A stretch of DNA of 64,000 nt from Dysidea avara. Taxonomy: Eukaryota; Porifera; Demospongiae; Dictyoceratida; Dysideidae. Shown piece by piece: positions 21,201-44,110 of the stretch (position 1 is its first letter; the number at the start of each line of letters is the position of its first letter). The position numbers and the translations under genes are program-made. Under the pieces are notes generated by a model that saw nothing but the letters and a program-made list of their open reading frames with translations, had not been told where the DNA came from and made no database searches. Location: assembly GCF_963678975.1 (NCBI RefSeq), contig NC_089274.1, forward strand, positions 7,594,143-7,658,142, written 5' to 3'.

Positions 21201-21800
21201 TTCAACATCATTTTTTTGTTTACAAGATACTTATCACAGTTCAGGATAATAAATCAGTTTAAACCTTTACTGGATGCATTTCAAGGACCATATAAAGATA
21301 AATACTATTATTGGGTTGGTGTTCATCTTATTTTAAGGAGTATGTGTTTTGCTTTATGTGGATTTCAAGTAAAACCAAGATTGGTTTTATCGGCCATACT
21401 GCTTATAATATTTAGCATTTTAAATGGCTGTATTTACCCAAACAGGAAGAAACCTGTAAACATTCAAGAACTCTTACTACTACTAAACGTCACTATAATG
21501 TATGCAGTATCCTATCAGGGTAGTGGTAGTGTTTTCTCTACTGTCACAAATGTCATGATCAGTTTGGCTTTTATTCAGTTTTGTACAATTGTGTTCTATC
21601 ATTTCCTCACCTACACATGTCACTGTAATGTTGTGACTACGTTACAAACTGTGAAAGAGAAGTTGATGGAATACAGGAGGAATGATGACCATATTGATCT
21701 TGGATTGCTTAATATTCCTGAGCGTACACACAATTACAATGAATACCGTGATGGACTTGTTAGTGATGATTTTGAAAGGAACAACTTGCCTAACACATAG
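18297..21800 (+). CDS. Large beta-helix / multi-pass membrane protein, 1167 aa
   Basis: An intact single-exon frame from ATG to TAG. Residues 1-19 form a signal peptide. Residues about 25-500 show repeated short hydrophobic strands with regularly placed Asn (NITI, VTISNL, KIENVSF), as in right-handed parallel beta-helix ectodomains, and carry many N-glycosylation sequons. Residues about 520-775 are cysteine-rich, with a CPVGFTLQNGVCDCD segment and a final GILCSQCQ...VFGSSRCIHC module. From about 780 to 1105 there are eight or nine hydrophobic segments, followed by a short cytoplasmic tail. The protein should be a plasma-membrane receptor- or channel-like molecule. The membrane part loosely recalls TRP/Flc-type domains, but I cannot name the family. 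A decayed paralogue lies at 2508-3290, so the family duplicates locally. Confidence 0.85.
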   Translation: MEWFKLFVLMTILNTSKSNDQFFVLPDDSADISCPSQPCATLSQYLLDNNGTLPVVSNVEYHFLPGEHVIPANLELLNIKNFTFVGIMSDNLPLVVLVSPSRHALLYIKNSSDVTISNLKFKNHNQLQQYHGSLANILLFKCSFCKIENVSFIECGIALQNLLGESYLHNIRITNPANAASKHTVHEYGIVLKYIDQPGIIHDYNNSSIEINNLVITGKGNAGIIVFIDQSKYGINISIFYSLFYEMDQPIMHISAVSVAQIQVKNCTFVASRHMDTHIIHPMIKIVMSPVKETIKFLNCNFHHNYDWKSLLSIFIVNLFPIQICANISNISLQGCNFTEIGNPILYLDKTRESPCTVNLAITGPFVISEATAFDTEDNSLLNISDATVSISGPITFSHNYAYSIISFQSSDVLLSEEIVFISNEGNAIFVVKSEPAYVKVLEYSNIIFTTNVYYNNLILLEPDERNNFPFPFCILQYVTLRNKSFVTPTHYTITAMNNHLEESLIPLSDQKCEFNLHYFTTHCQWIPSSVFYGYNPGVINQQIIQTDQHQLSDHTTICHCSHNITNCSVDVLGPVYPGQVLQVELCVTTNNEHSILYVETHNTHLPNSSCKVAHQTELVSTITNYSKMFNFTIIVTEAQQTCEIFLTASPCLYSIYEAFYVEILPCPVGFTLQNGVCDCDPYLSNSNIHIDTCYIDQSTITRPANTWITAHYYSNNTKYLISHNCPMDYCLPHSSHLNLLNPDLQCQFNRTGILCSQCQHSLSMVFGSSRCIHCTNIHILITIIVILAGIVLVVLLYLLNLTVTNGTINGIIFYANIISINDSVFLVNDNVFKPLRVFISFANLDLGIETCFYNGMDGYAKAFLQLFFPFYLIVIAVSIIVTSRYSSRILRWTYTRSLPVLATLFLLSYTSVLRAVLTVLFSYSTITQLPSGDQQLVWSIDASVPLFGLKFTILFITCLVLFLLLIPFNIIFLFTRYLSQFRIINQFKPLLDAFQGPYKDKYYYWVGVHLILRSMCFALCGFQVKPRLVLSAILLIIFSILNGCIYPNRKKPVNIQELLLLLNVTIMYAVSYQGSGSVFSTVTNVMISLAFIQFCTIVFYHFLTYTCHCNVVTTLQTVKEKLMEYRRNDDHIDLGLLNIPERTHNYNEYRDGLVSDDFERNNLPNT

Positions 21801-23050
21801 TTTTCATATACAGCACTACCGTACTTATTAAAATATATACACTACTAATATTTGAATCTTGGTATTTATACTGAACCGTATAAGTATATGTAGCTACTTG
21901 CTAAGATCACATACCAAAATCCACTTTATCTGCATATGTCATGATTATCAATTACTGGAGTATGTACATTGTGAGGTTCACTCATTAGAAATCTAGGATG
22001 TTTGTAACAGGTGCATCATTGCTGTTACTTACGACAGGGCTAAAATGAACTACTCAAATAGTTTATTACTTGTTAGCTGTATATAGGAACAGATTCAATG
22101 AACACTTTACAATGATAAAGCAACAGATTTTAAAACTTGATGAAATGTATTGTCGTTTTCATGCTAAACAATGTGGCTTATAAGAGTTGTACCAACACAT
22201 CAGCACAAATGAATTAGTTTTTTTCCACACACATTTTTAAGTGTTTGTGATATGTATATATACATTTGAATATTTGTTCCTTTTTAAATTATTCATTTCG
22301 TTAGCATTTAGAATAATCATTTTAGCTCTAACTTGCAAAACTTATATACCTGCCTCATGCAGCTCATGCCAGACAGAAAGCATGTCACATGTGCATATTA
22401 ATATCTAGTATATTCATTTTTGATTATTGACACCGTAGAACACATTGAATACTAAATTCAATCCTGAATCCTTATGATATACAACAGCATTGTAAATGGT
22501 ATTGCTTTTTAACACCATGAACAAGAGTTGTGTGTTGTATATAATATATACATGCACTTACTGATGTTGAAGTCCACTAGTACGTATGCATTCAAAAAAT
22601 AGGGTTGGGTTGCTTTGCCACCTTTATCACCCCAATGACAAGCTACAAAAATGGGAATACTATATAATAGCTTAGTGCCACAGACATAGCAGAATAGAAG
22701 TCTGGATCCCTCTTAATGTGAGGGTACTCCTCATGTAATAGCAATAATATACTCCAATAAATCAATCAGATGCATCTGAGAGTAGGAATTCCATGCAGTT
22801 ATTGACTGAAGCATATAGTTCATTAATAATTTGAGGTAGGAGCTAAATTTTGAAATTTCAATGCTTTCAGAGCCTCTAACAAGAGCATGCTTTGTATGCT
22901 GAGTATATATTACATATGAATCCCATTAGTTGGCTGGTTAACACCTTGTTAGCCACTTCCCCCTTTCCCAACTAAATTTACATACACACAACATTGTAAA
23001 AATTACAGATATGTGACCAACAAATAGTTTGTCACACTATACAATGTCTT
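21801..23050. other. Intergenic region between convergent genes
   Basis: Lies between the 3' end of the beta-helix gene and the 3' end of the carboxypeptidase gene. It is AT-rich. I see no open frame, repeat structure or RNA gene that I can support. Confidence 0.5.
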
Positions 23051-34675
<11,625 letters not shown>

Positions 34676-34984
34676 CTTCTCGCCTGCTGTCGTTGCAGTC
34701 TTGTTGCGCAATTTTACAAAAGGTCATGCACTCAGGTGATATTACATCACGTGCAAGTGGGACTTCGATGCCACCCCTTCGCATCCTTCCTCTTTATGCA
34801 AGAGGCGCGGCCGCCAGACTTATCTATCCAGATTTATCCCCTCCCAAAATCAGAGTGCATGCTCGGTGAGAGGATATGTAACCATTATTTATAAAAATTA
34901 AGTGCCAGGACATTTACTGTGTAGACACAGATGTACTGCACTCTAGTGCCTGTTGTGCTGCCAAGTAGCCTGAGCGTTGTTTGT
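34676..34984. promoter_or_regulatory. Upstream flank of the carboxypeptidase gene
   Basis: Locally richer in GC than its surroundings (ggcgcggccgcc near 34804) and immediately 5' of exon 1 on the minus strand. The proximal promoter should lie here by position. No specific factor site is claimed. Confidence 0.35.
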
Positions 34985-35436
34985 CACATACTTATAGTGC
35001 AGTTAATATAAACATCTTAGGCCTTTATAAGGCCTTCCGTGTAGTAGTGGTATATACAGGCTCTGCCTTTACCAAGTACTTTAATCATAATAAAACAAAG
35101 TCCATTTGGTTCCACTTGGGGTACTTAGAGATAATAAGTCACTCTCTAGGGTTCCTATGGATACAAATACATGAAAATATAAGTAAGAAAATGTCCTGAC
35201 CACCTGGCAGACTCCTGTAAGCGTTCGAGCGTTAATCGGATGGCTGCAGGTTCGAGGCTGCCCAGGTCCAGTCATGGATTTTTTCTTCTTTCTCCTACTT
35301 TTCAAACATACTTATACAGTAGTTCAGTTAATATAAACATCTTAGGCCTTTATAATGCCTTCTGGTATACAGGCTCTGCCTTTACCAGGTACTTTAATCA
35401 TAATAAAACAATGTCCATTTGGTTCCACTTGGGGTA
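34985..35436 (+). mobile_element. tRNA-like SINE and adjacent partial copy
   Basis: Two copies in tandem (34985-35308, then 35309-35436) share aatataaacatcttaggcct, ggctctgcctttacca and gtccatttggttccacttgg. The first continues into cctgaccacctggcagactc, a B-box-like ggttcgaggctgcc and a T-rich end. The element at 46529-46845 is another member. The second copy is split by the MITE at 35440 and resumes at 35755. Confidence 0.75.
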
Positions 35437-35439
35437 CTT

Positions 35440-35749
35440 CAGGGACGGATCCAGGGGCGGTTCCATGGAACCCCCTCTTTTGAAAGAGCCTCTCTTACTC
35501 GAGATACTCTAATAGAGCAGTCAAATCGAGATACTCTAATAGAGCAGTCACAGTAGTCTTTTGAGCAGCAGTGTAGCAAGCTATGTATCTAGTTATAAAT
35601 AAGGAAATATAGTTGGTGAGGGCATCTATGGTGAGGGGCAGCTATTGTCAGCAGGTGATGACCTTTTTTTTTGGTCTTCAACTTACAGCTAGGCTGAAGT
35701 TGCAATTCCAAAGTGGAACCCCCTTTTTAAAAGTCTGGATCCGCCCCTG
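35440..35749. mobile_element. MITE family A, copy 3 (310 bp)
   Basis: Ends are CAGGGACGGATCCAGGGGCG and GGATCCGCCCCTG. It is flanked by tactt on both sides (35435-35439 and 35750-35754), and the SINE sequence it interrupts reads straight across the gap. It carries two full tandem CTCTAATAGAG motifs at 35503-35549. Confidence 0.85.
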
Positions 35750-35789
35750 TACTTAGAGATAATAAGTCACTCTCTATAGGGTTCCTATG

Positions 35790-36790
35790 GATATACAAAG
35801 TTATTCACAGTTCAACAGTTCAACAGACCATCAAACACTCCAACAAGACTTGACAATACTGTCAAAGTGGGCAGATAAATGGCAAATGGCTTTTAACATC
35901 AAGATAATGCAAATTTCTAATCACAGTTTATTTTCGTATGTAATGAATGGCACCTCACTGGCAGTTACAGAACAACATTTGTATCTTGGAGTAAAGTTAC
36001 ATCACAGACTTTCATGGAAACCACATATAGATTACATGCATCTGCAATAAGGCAGACAGAGCTGTTGGTTTTTTGCGACGAAATCTTCAGCATTGTCCTA
36101 GCCATCTACGTGAGCTAGCATATAAACAATTTGTCTTGCCTATTTCAGAGTATTATTCATCAATATGGGATCCATACCACCAAACCAACATAAATCAAGT
36201 AGAGATGGTCCAACATAGAGCTGCTCGTTTTGTCACAGGTCAACCATGGAGACAAAATAATAGAGACAGCATCGCTAACATCCTTGAAAACTTGCAATGG
36301 CCTACACTACAAGAATGTCGCAAATCAGCTAGACTAGTTTTACTATATAAAGTACTAGATGATTTATTAATTATACCAAACTGTTACCTCCCATTTAAAT
36401 CTACTGTATTATGGACCCGACACTCACACAACTTTAAACTAGTACCTTACCAACCAAGAATTGATGTATATAAATATTCCTTCCTCCCAAGAACTGTACC
36501 AGAATGGAATAGATTAGATGATGAGATTATTGAGACTGACTGTGGTGAAGAGTTTAAGCAAAAATTAGCCCCTTCTATGTATATAGTTAAGTAACTTATC
36601 ATAATTGTATATATTTTTATAGTTTATTATTGTAATTGTACATATGTATATAATTAAGTAACTTGTCGTAATTGTACATACTTATATAGTTAAGTAACTA
36701 ATTGAAGTTGTACACATGTAATTGCACATCAACATTATACTCCTGGAGGGTCCTGCTGATTAACAATAAATAATAAAATAAATTAAAATA
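35790..36790 (+). pseudogene. LINE ORF2 C-terminal half and 3' end
   Basis: The first piece (35795-36050) encodes DHQTLQQDLTILSKWADKWQ and HLYLGVKLHHRLSWKPHID. After a frameshift, 36073-36594 encodes an open 173 codons with AYKQFVLPISEYYSSIWDP, VEMVQHRAARFV, TRHSHNFKLVP and YKYSFLPRTVPEWNRL. These are the post-palm motifs of CR1/L2-like non-LTR reverse transcriptases. An AT-rich 3' end with aataaataataaaataaa follows. The 5' truncation falls right at the end of the SINE. Confidence 0.85.
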
Positions 36791-38014
36791 ATTGTTGTGT
36801 TAGCTATGTTAATTGACACATTCAGAGCCTTTAAACAGCTTTTAAGACTTCACAACCACCTGAAAAGATCAAAATGGCAAAATCAACAGTGAGACACTAC
36901 TATATATAAGAGGTGATTATTTGCTGCTTCAAAAATGCGGCAACTAACAAGAGAATCTGGCTCTCCCCAACCATCTAGCTACAACTTGGCCTGTTTGTGC
37001 CCCTCCCCTTGCCAGCTCCTGGATCCTCCCCTGTTATATATGGAAAATTAAGCTTGTTTACAAGTTTGAAAACTGCCATGATGCCGCATCCATGCCGGCC
37101 TATAATGTGCGGTTGCTTGTCCAGTGATTGTTGTAGTAGAGATTTCCAACTAAATTAAATAATTAACATTCCATGCATTCATTGGTATGACAAATATTGT
37201 GCTATTTTTCAGGGTCATTTTAGTACAAACCCCACCCCAATTGGTGGTTCCTGTCAAAAGATATGAGCAAAAGAAGTTGACAGTGTGATGATTTTTGTGT
37301 ACAGAATTTTCAATGCTTTTTATGTATATTGCATGGCACCAAACACAATATTCAAAGTGTCATAAATCTAGATAGGAAACTAATTACGACATGAAATTTT
37401 CACCACATATCTATTTTATGAAAAACAGCATATGAACTAGGTAAAACCTCTCAAAAGTGACCACTTCTTTGTAGACTGACCACTCAGAATATTACATGAA
37501 TAAAGCAAGTGATTCACAAATAAAACTGTGTGTAATGTGTAATACTAAGTATACACAGGTACCTAATGCATTTTCAGGGATAACTAACTAGAAAAATCAG
37601 TATTATTATATAACATGATAAGTAATGGCATCACAAGTCACAATTAACAAACACTTCGGTAACATGACAATCAGATAACAAAATATTAGACCAATATTAT
37701 TATTAGAATAGATTTGTTTAGACACTGTTCGACTTTATTTGTCACACTGTAAGCACTAAGGATAATAATTATTATATAACACAATGACATCGCTATACAA
37801 CAAAGAGAAATTATAAATAGTTTCTGACCAAAATTACAATCACTGAAGCTGCTATAAAATGGATCAAAACAGCAGTAAATACACCAGGATATAACATCAG
37901 GTAAGTGTGAAACCATGTAAGGTTGGTATCACATGCCAGTCTCCACTTTTGAAAAGATTATGCTCAACTTTGAACCTTATATTGCAATTCCGCGCAAGAC
38001 AACAAACTGCTCAC
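36791..38014. other. Intergenic, nothing firm
   Basis: AT-rich. A ggatcctcccctgtt end near 37020 resembles a fragment of MITE family A. No gene is supported. Confidence 0.4.
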
Positions 38015-38281
38015 CTTCAAACTATACTTGCATCGATGCAGAGGGATGCCTTGAAGTCCAGGGTGATTGTAATGCTGAATTCTGAGCAGTGTTAGATGGC
38101 GATTTACCTTTAAAAGGGCCATATTTTCGTCGTAATCCAACATCAATCGTCCTCCAATCAAAAAACACACGGAAAAATCGAAATCAGCATATACAGTTAC
38201 ACTTTTTTCGTCCTCATCTGCCACAGATTCACGCGGAAACACTCGGAAACTTTCTCTATCACCGGTGCCGTATTCCTCCAA
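38015..38281 (-). CDS. Possible first exon of an unknown gene
   Basis: From ATG at 38281 an acidic, ordered-looking N-terminus is encoded (MEEYGTGDRESFRVFPRESV, then DEDEKSVTVYADFDFSVCFL). Donor-like sites follow at AAG|GTAAAT (end 38108) and AAG|GTGAGC (end 38015). Base composition is less AT-rich than in the surroundings. I found no convincing second exon or known domain. Confidence 0.4.
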
Positions 38282-38565
38282 TTAGAATTACGTACGCAAT
38301 TATTTGTATGGGATTCCTACGGGGATTTTTATTTCTCAAACTTTGATTTGACATATTTCAATAAATACCGCATGGATTTTAATCCAGTAAGGTGCATTAC
38401 GAAGTACGAAGCACTGACTACCATTAACTGGAACGGCAGCTTGTGAAACATTTATTGAAGGTGTGTAATTTAAGTAGCAACAATATGTGTGAAAAATTGG
38501 TTGGTTGGAAATCGCTAGTTGTAGACTATCAAAACCGTACTGTTTAATACTAGTACTCTGTTGAA
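38282..38565. promoter_or_regulatory. Possible bidirectional promoter
   Basis: Separates the putative divergent first exons at 38281 (minus) and 38566 (plus) by only 284 bp. No TATA box is evident. The call rests on the head-to-head layout. Confidence 0.35.
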
Positions 38566-38680
38566 ATGACCAGAAGACGCTCCGGGAAAGCCGCTACTGT
38601 GACGCCTGATGACTCGAAGTTGCGCCCGGGCATTGCCGAAACTGACCAGAGGACAGATTCAAATGTGATGGAAAATAGTG
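38566..38680 (+). CDS. Possible first exon of an unknown gene
   Basis: ATG at 38566 opens 38 codons with a basic N-terminus (MTRRRSGKAATVTPDDSKLR) followed by an acidic, polar stretch, ending at a strong donor, AGTG|GTAAGAA. The tail-like composition would suit a nuclear protein. No downstream exon could be identified with confidence. Confidence 0.4.
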
Positions 38681-39310
38681 GTAAGAATTTAGTGTAAATT
38701 TATAATGGGGATTACAACCAAAAATTGCAACGTGGAAATGCTGCTTCTGTAATGGCAACAATTTCTTCATCAGAAGATTGGGCAGAGTTTTCTGCCCACT
38801 GTTTGAGCATTTAGCTATTATTGATTTATAATTTTTATCTTTTTTATTTCCCATCAAAAAATAAATAAAAATTTTTACACACCTTACACACCAATTCCCT
38901 TAGTTCTTAGGAATTATGCACAAATACATGACTTCGAATCAACTCCATGTCAATTTTGTAGCCTTTGCAAACCAGTTGATTGAAAAACCTTGTTCACAGG
39001 TGGAATCATTTCTTGCCGTAAATTAGAGTTACTAGTCAACATCTTCAAAACGGTAACTGCATTCTGTTAGCTATATGTTGGACTACCTCTCACTTGAATA
39101 CAGCTGCAGTGGTGATAAATTTCATTGTCTTTTTGGGGTTGAAATTAATCCATATATCTGCAGAATCTGAGATTATGAGCTGTAACTCTCTGTATAGCCT
39201 AAGGAATTCAACTTTCCTCTGTAAATAAACCTTCACCTAAAAGCATTGGTAGTTATAGTTTGATTGGTGAGGTAGGTTTCTTGTCGCTGCACGATCTGTG
39301 CTTGATTTTA

Positions 39311-40187
39311 CAGTGGCGTAGCCAGACTTTTTGCCATGCCTGGGCAATGGGTGGACAAGCCATTTCCCATGTAACACACATACACATGCCCATCTTCATA
39401 TGGACATCAATATAGCACTTTAAAAATGCGTTATGCATCATGATCCTACACTACTGTATGCAAGATGACTAATATAACCCTAATAGAAGCGAATGCCTAG
39501 CTAGCTATTGGCCTTCTAATATATTACATACATCTACATGTGTCTTAATACCAGACTATGAAGACTCTTGAATTAAAGCACGAGGCGCTCTTTCACTTGA
39601 TGACTATGCTCTGCCACTACAGTCGTTAGCCTAGAAAAGTGGAAACAAAAAGAAAAGAATTGCTGACTGAACAAGTACTCCATACCATTTAAATTAAGCA
39701 GTATCCACACGGCTAGATGGGTGCTAATTTCACAAATACCTCTAGACTGCTTCGCCTCCCGAGTTTTGACCACACACCGATATGATCACTTAATCCAAAT
39801 GTAAACTGTCCAGCCCACTATACTGAAACCAATCCTTTGTCCTTCACTCCTTACCACGATGCTGCGCGGTTTTTCGCAATCACGTGAACTTGCTTCTATT
39901 TATTGCCTCCTCTATTTGTACACAATCAAGTTACTCGTAGGGAAAACCCCTTGAATAACCCCATCTCTGTTTAGCCAGAAAGAAAGGAAACCATTGGCAA
40001 AAATGGCACGGTGAATGTTGTATAAGTTGTGCTATACTTTCATTCTTGTACAGTGACTAGTTAGCTAAGTAACTTTAGCAAAATCTTGAGCTATCCGGCC
40101 CACATCTTCATAATTACTCTAGGAACTGATGGTGAAGTCTGATGCCCGGGCAATGCCCCGGCTTACCCAGGTTTGGCTACGACACTG
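39311..40187. mobile_element. hAT-type non-autonomous element, 877 bp
   Basis: Ends CAGTGGCGTAGCCAGAC and, from the right, CAGTGTCGTAGCCAAAC. The flanks tgatttta (39303-39310) and tgattttg (40188-40195) are an 8-bp duplication with one mismatch. Inner parts tgcctgggcaat/attgcccgggca are also inverted. There is no transposase. Confidence 0.8.
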
Positions 40188-40868
40188 TGATTTTGGGCTC
40201 CAAAAACAGGTTTTCGTCTACAGACAACAAATGAATGCAAAACGTTCTCGTATGTGACAGCGTAGCTACATCAACAAAGAAGTCATATACAAAGTATGGT
40301 TAAATTTGAAGATTGCTAACCATCTGGGTGAACCCAAAATTAAATGGTGCTAAGGCAGATAACATCAAGCTCATGCGTGATTTCCACCATTATCGTGTTA
40401 AACACTTGAAATCTTGTGCAGTGCTATTAACAGTGTCTACACACTGTATAATATTTAACCTGGCTTATGTGGCATAGATTAATTCTACTGTAGCACACTA
40501 CAAAATTAATATGGAGTCTGTTGAATAAGCAATTTGTGTGAGATATTGTATTGGATGTAATTGTGTGATCTCACAAGGCACTAGTAATGTAAAAACTGTA
40601 GGTGGATGTCTTCTAAGAAAACTGTTACAATTAGGCTATCTGAGATTGAAATACTAAAAGGGTACCAATAGGGCTGTTCTTAAAAACAAGGAAATTTTTT
40701 AAGTTAAGTCTGAGATTAAATCTAAGGATATTTCTGCTGGTTGTGCATGTTATTTTGAAAGCATAGCAAACAATTTTTAAAATTACACTCAATTGAATTA
40801 AGAACCATTTTGAGAAATTGGGTTAAATTTGGCTCTGGGATATTGAATAGCCATCACTCATCACTATA

Positions 40869-41504
40869 TGTGACCGGATCTGCAAAAACCCAACATAATG
40901 GTGCAAGCCTAAATTTTCAGAATAAGTTATTCATTGCAATGGGTAAAATATTTGCATAAATGAAAAAATAATTTTGTAAATATTTTAACCGCTTTGTTCT
41001 TTGTGAAGAAAGGGTGTTATAATTAAAACCTGAATATAATCTTATTCACCTACTCAAGGGGAGTTCGAAAGTCTTGTTTTGTAGCAGTAGACTAAACGAT
41101 ACGTGAGTTATGAGCGTTATATCGAAGCGATCGTACGCAATCGATCTTTCTTCACTGATTTTGTCTCTGTATGTAGTAAAGAAAGGTGATAAAAGGAAAA
41201 CGTACCCAGTAATGGACTCCCATATTCATGGCGAACATGATGGTGTAAGTTGCAACTCTGTACTGCATTACGTTTATAAGTTACAGCCATTTTTGTAATC
41301 GCCTGTAATATATTTTCCCAATACTTGCTGTACAAATCGATCTTTCTGTTGTTGCTACTTTGTAGGGTTGTAACTCCAAAAGTTGTTGGCATACAAGGTT
41401 GAAACTTGGCCAGAGCATAGACTTGGCCAAGTAGATTATAAACATTCAATAATAAAGAATTTGAAAAATGTATCATTATGTCGGGTTTTACATATCCGGT
41501 CACA
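40869..41504. mobile_element. TIR element, 636 bp, TA duplication
   Basis: TGTGACCGGATCTGCAAAAA at the left and TGTGACCGGATATGTAAAAC read from the right continue as cccaacataatg/cccgacataatg, giving inverted repeats of about 40 bp. TA lies on both sides. Open frames inside are not recognisable proteins. Tc1/mariner-like affinity is possible. Confidence 0.75.
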
Positions 41505-41506
41505 TA

Positions 41507-42470
41507 TTATCCTAAGAATATTTTTAATTATACCATCTGAGACTCAATTTGAGGGCATTACCATTTAATGTTATGTATGCAATTTTTAAAATACGTATTA
41601 AACTGTCTGATATTGAATGCATTTTTTGATAGTTTTGTGTGCCATTTTAATAACAAACCTAAGTATATACAGTGCAGTTGACATTCACAATTTTAGTAGC
41701 TAGGAGTTTGAAATCTTAGAGGGGGGGGAGTTTCCTCCTAACAACCCTAGATTATAAACACCATGTAGGGGTTCCAGTGCACAATAGGACCGAAGATGAG
41801 GGGTCCAAAAATTAATTAAGAATCTCACCAATTTTTTACAAAGAGTTCAGATGATTCCAGATTCCAAATTAGCCATTCTGCTTAAAGATTTGCAATGCTA
41901 GCTAGCTACAAGATTTTTCAGATTCCATTTTTGATTCCAGCGTCAGGTCCCTTGAGCGGAGGTATCTCATTTTGTATGCTTCTGGCGATTTACAGAGTGA
42001 CCTTTAAGATAAAACAAGTGCTAATTTATTACAGGGTTTCCTCTGGTCCTTCTTCTATAAGGCACCTCAGAGATTCATGTTCATTTTCTTCTAAGTCTCT
42101 CCCCCCCCACACACACACTATTAGTCTTGCTGTTTAGCATTTGCTTCAGTTTACTTCTTTGAAAGTGGAAGGGAGTACCATTAGGGCATTTTTAGCTTTG
42201 ACAAGTGGAAATATACAAAAAGTGACCACATGCTTAAAACTCCCATAATAGTTTTATTGGATGCACTTAATTAGTTGATTGATCCATTGATGAACTGCCC
42301 TCAACTTCCATTCTTATTTATTTTATTTCCTTGCCAGACAACTACAAATACATCAGACAACTACAAATACATCAGAACAATTAAATGCAAAGCGTAAATA
42401 CAAATTTACAATAGTTACACATGCATATATAAAACTTTAAGGTATATTACAACAAATACACAAAATATAT
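41507..42470. other. Intergenic, no gene seen
   Basis: AT-rich, with a short direct repeat gacaactacaaatacatcag near 42338-42374 and a C/CA run near 42100. Nothing else can be supported. Confidence 0.45.
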
Positions 42471-42690
42471 TGGAATTTTCAACTAGAGTAGGGATCACAG
42501 CACATCAACAAAAAAGAAGCTGGAGTAGTGGACGATATTAGAGCACAGTAGGGATATAACACTTTTTATTGTTTTACTGTGATTTAATATCGTGCACTAC
42601 TCCAACTTGTTTCAGTACTTTTTATCGATGTGCTGTGGTCCCTACTCTAGTTGAAAATTTCAATTTTTTGTGTACTTGTTTGTTAATTTT
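42471..42690. repeat. Second foldback element (partly deleted left arm)
   Basis: Same family as 32490-32794. The right arm (42552-42690) is nearly complete. The left arm (42471-42560) lacks internal blocks such as the aagtactgaaaca segment. Confidence 0.8.
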
Positions 42691-43345
42691 TTTTTGTAAA
42701 ATAAAAATTATTGTGACTGGTGAACCCACACATACCGTATCAAAAGAAAAAAATGGCGTTGCACATCCCAACTACCAATTATTGTCTGAAAAGTGATGTA
42801 TCCATTACGTTTTGTTGTCAGCTATGTTCAACCCGTTACACAGCATTACAAATTAAGAACTGTTCAAAAAGCATCTCGGCGATCAATGTAGCCACTATGA
42901 AAAATACGGACAATTTCTGTTACGGAGGGAAGCCATTATGTGGTACCGCCAGATCGACACCTTTTGCTGTCAGCCAAGTTGAATGGGACACAAAGGAGGA
43001 CACATGAAGAATGCATTGTACATACTGTGGTATACCAAAAGGCATCTCTTGGGCCGAAGCGATGTCGAATGATGAAAAAATCAAGCCCGTAGCCTTAGCT
43101 GTTATCAAGTTATGGTTGTCTGAAGGCATCAGTCAGTCAGTCAGTTGAAAATTCCATTAATACTATTTTAAAAATTCCGTAGCAACTTGTTGAAAACATT
43201 TCAGGTTGATCTGAAAGCTTGTTTGGCCTCATCGTCATGCATCAGCGAAAAAATGAGGCTGATTTTTGGATGTTTTTTCATGGGCCATGCCTACACCTTT
43301 GTGGTCCCTACTATACAGTACTATCCTACCGTATGATATGCATAT
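42691..43345. mobile_element. Dispersed element, copy 2, inverted
   Basis: Opposite-orientation partner of 31640-32489, joined to its foldback in the same relative arrangement. It ends cctttgtggtccctactata. The two form an inverted pair about 10 kb apart. Confidence 0.75.
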
Positions 43346-43667
43346 TAGCTATGGCACTAAACGTAGAAGTCATTACAAGCAATGGCAGATAGAGGGGATT
43401 TGCAATGGTATTGACTGAAATCCCCTCTGAAAAATGTGCATACCTAATAAGGGTAGGTAATACTACAGCTAGGACTAGTAGTAGCTAAGCACTGAGTTGT
43501 AATAAAGGTATACTCGTGTACATAGCAACATAGCCAACCTTAATTTTACTGCCTAGCCCCACCCCTATAAAGATGGCAACACTGCAGCATGAGATTAATT
43601 TTTTTTTGTTTTTGCTATGTGACTTAGTAGTGGTGGGCTAGCTCTCTACAGAAGGATCCACTTTCAA

Positions 43668-43694
43668 GATCGAAGTACTCTAATAGAGCAGTCA
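43668..43694 (+). repeat. CTCTAATAGAG motif beside a MITE A fragment
   Basis: gatcgaagtactctaatagagcagtca. The preceding gaaggatccactttcaa (43651) resembles the end of MITE family A, so this is probably a remnant of that family. Confidence 0.6.
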
Positions 43695-43759
43695 AGTAGT
43701 GAGAAAGAATAGTAGCTAGAGTGCTGAATTTCAGCTTTGAGGAAAAGAAGCAGTGGTAT

Positions 43760-44110
43760 AAGGTGCGAGCTTCACAATAATAGTTTCAGTTAAATTGGTA
43801 TAGTGCTTGTTGTTCAGGTGGAATTCTTCAGGTGGAATAGAATTCCACAATTTGATTGATCTTGAAAATGGTTGTATATTGATTGATTTGTTGTGTAGAT
43901 ATGACGAATCTTTGGTCGTGACCTCTGGTGTTAGGGATTAAGTATAAATTAACAGGAGATGATGAGATTATATATAATTTTGTAGAGTAGAGTGATGCTG
44001 GAAACTTGTGTTCAGTGTTCTAGACTGGATCAGTGAGCATGTTGGTTATACTGCTGAAATATGAGAGAAATCAGCCATGGTAAACCTATATAGCAGATAC
44101 TCGTTCAAGC
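43760..44110 (-). pseudogene. Decayed LINE C-terminal relic
   Basis: The minus strand reads TRGHDQRFVISTQQIN then, after phase changes, KLWNSIPPE. This recalls the RGH and WN.(L/I)P signature of LINE ORF2. It is heavily decayed. Confidence 0.45.

Noticed and set aside
37830-37900. Short plus-strand exon-like stretch (TEAAIKWIKTAVNTPGYN) ending at CAG|GTAAGT
   Set aside because: The donor is perfect and the peptide faintly recalls IscA-type proteins, but the upstream acceptor is weak and no adjoining exon was found.
42720-43007. 95-codon frame with CQLCSTRY, and its antisense-like counterpart at 32085-32381
   Set aside because: Both come from the two inverted copies of one dispersed element; the Cys pattern is not a convincing domain and the diverged third copy does not preserve the frame.
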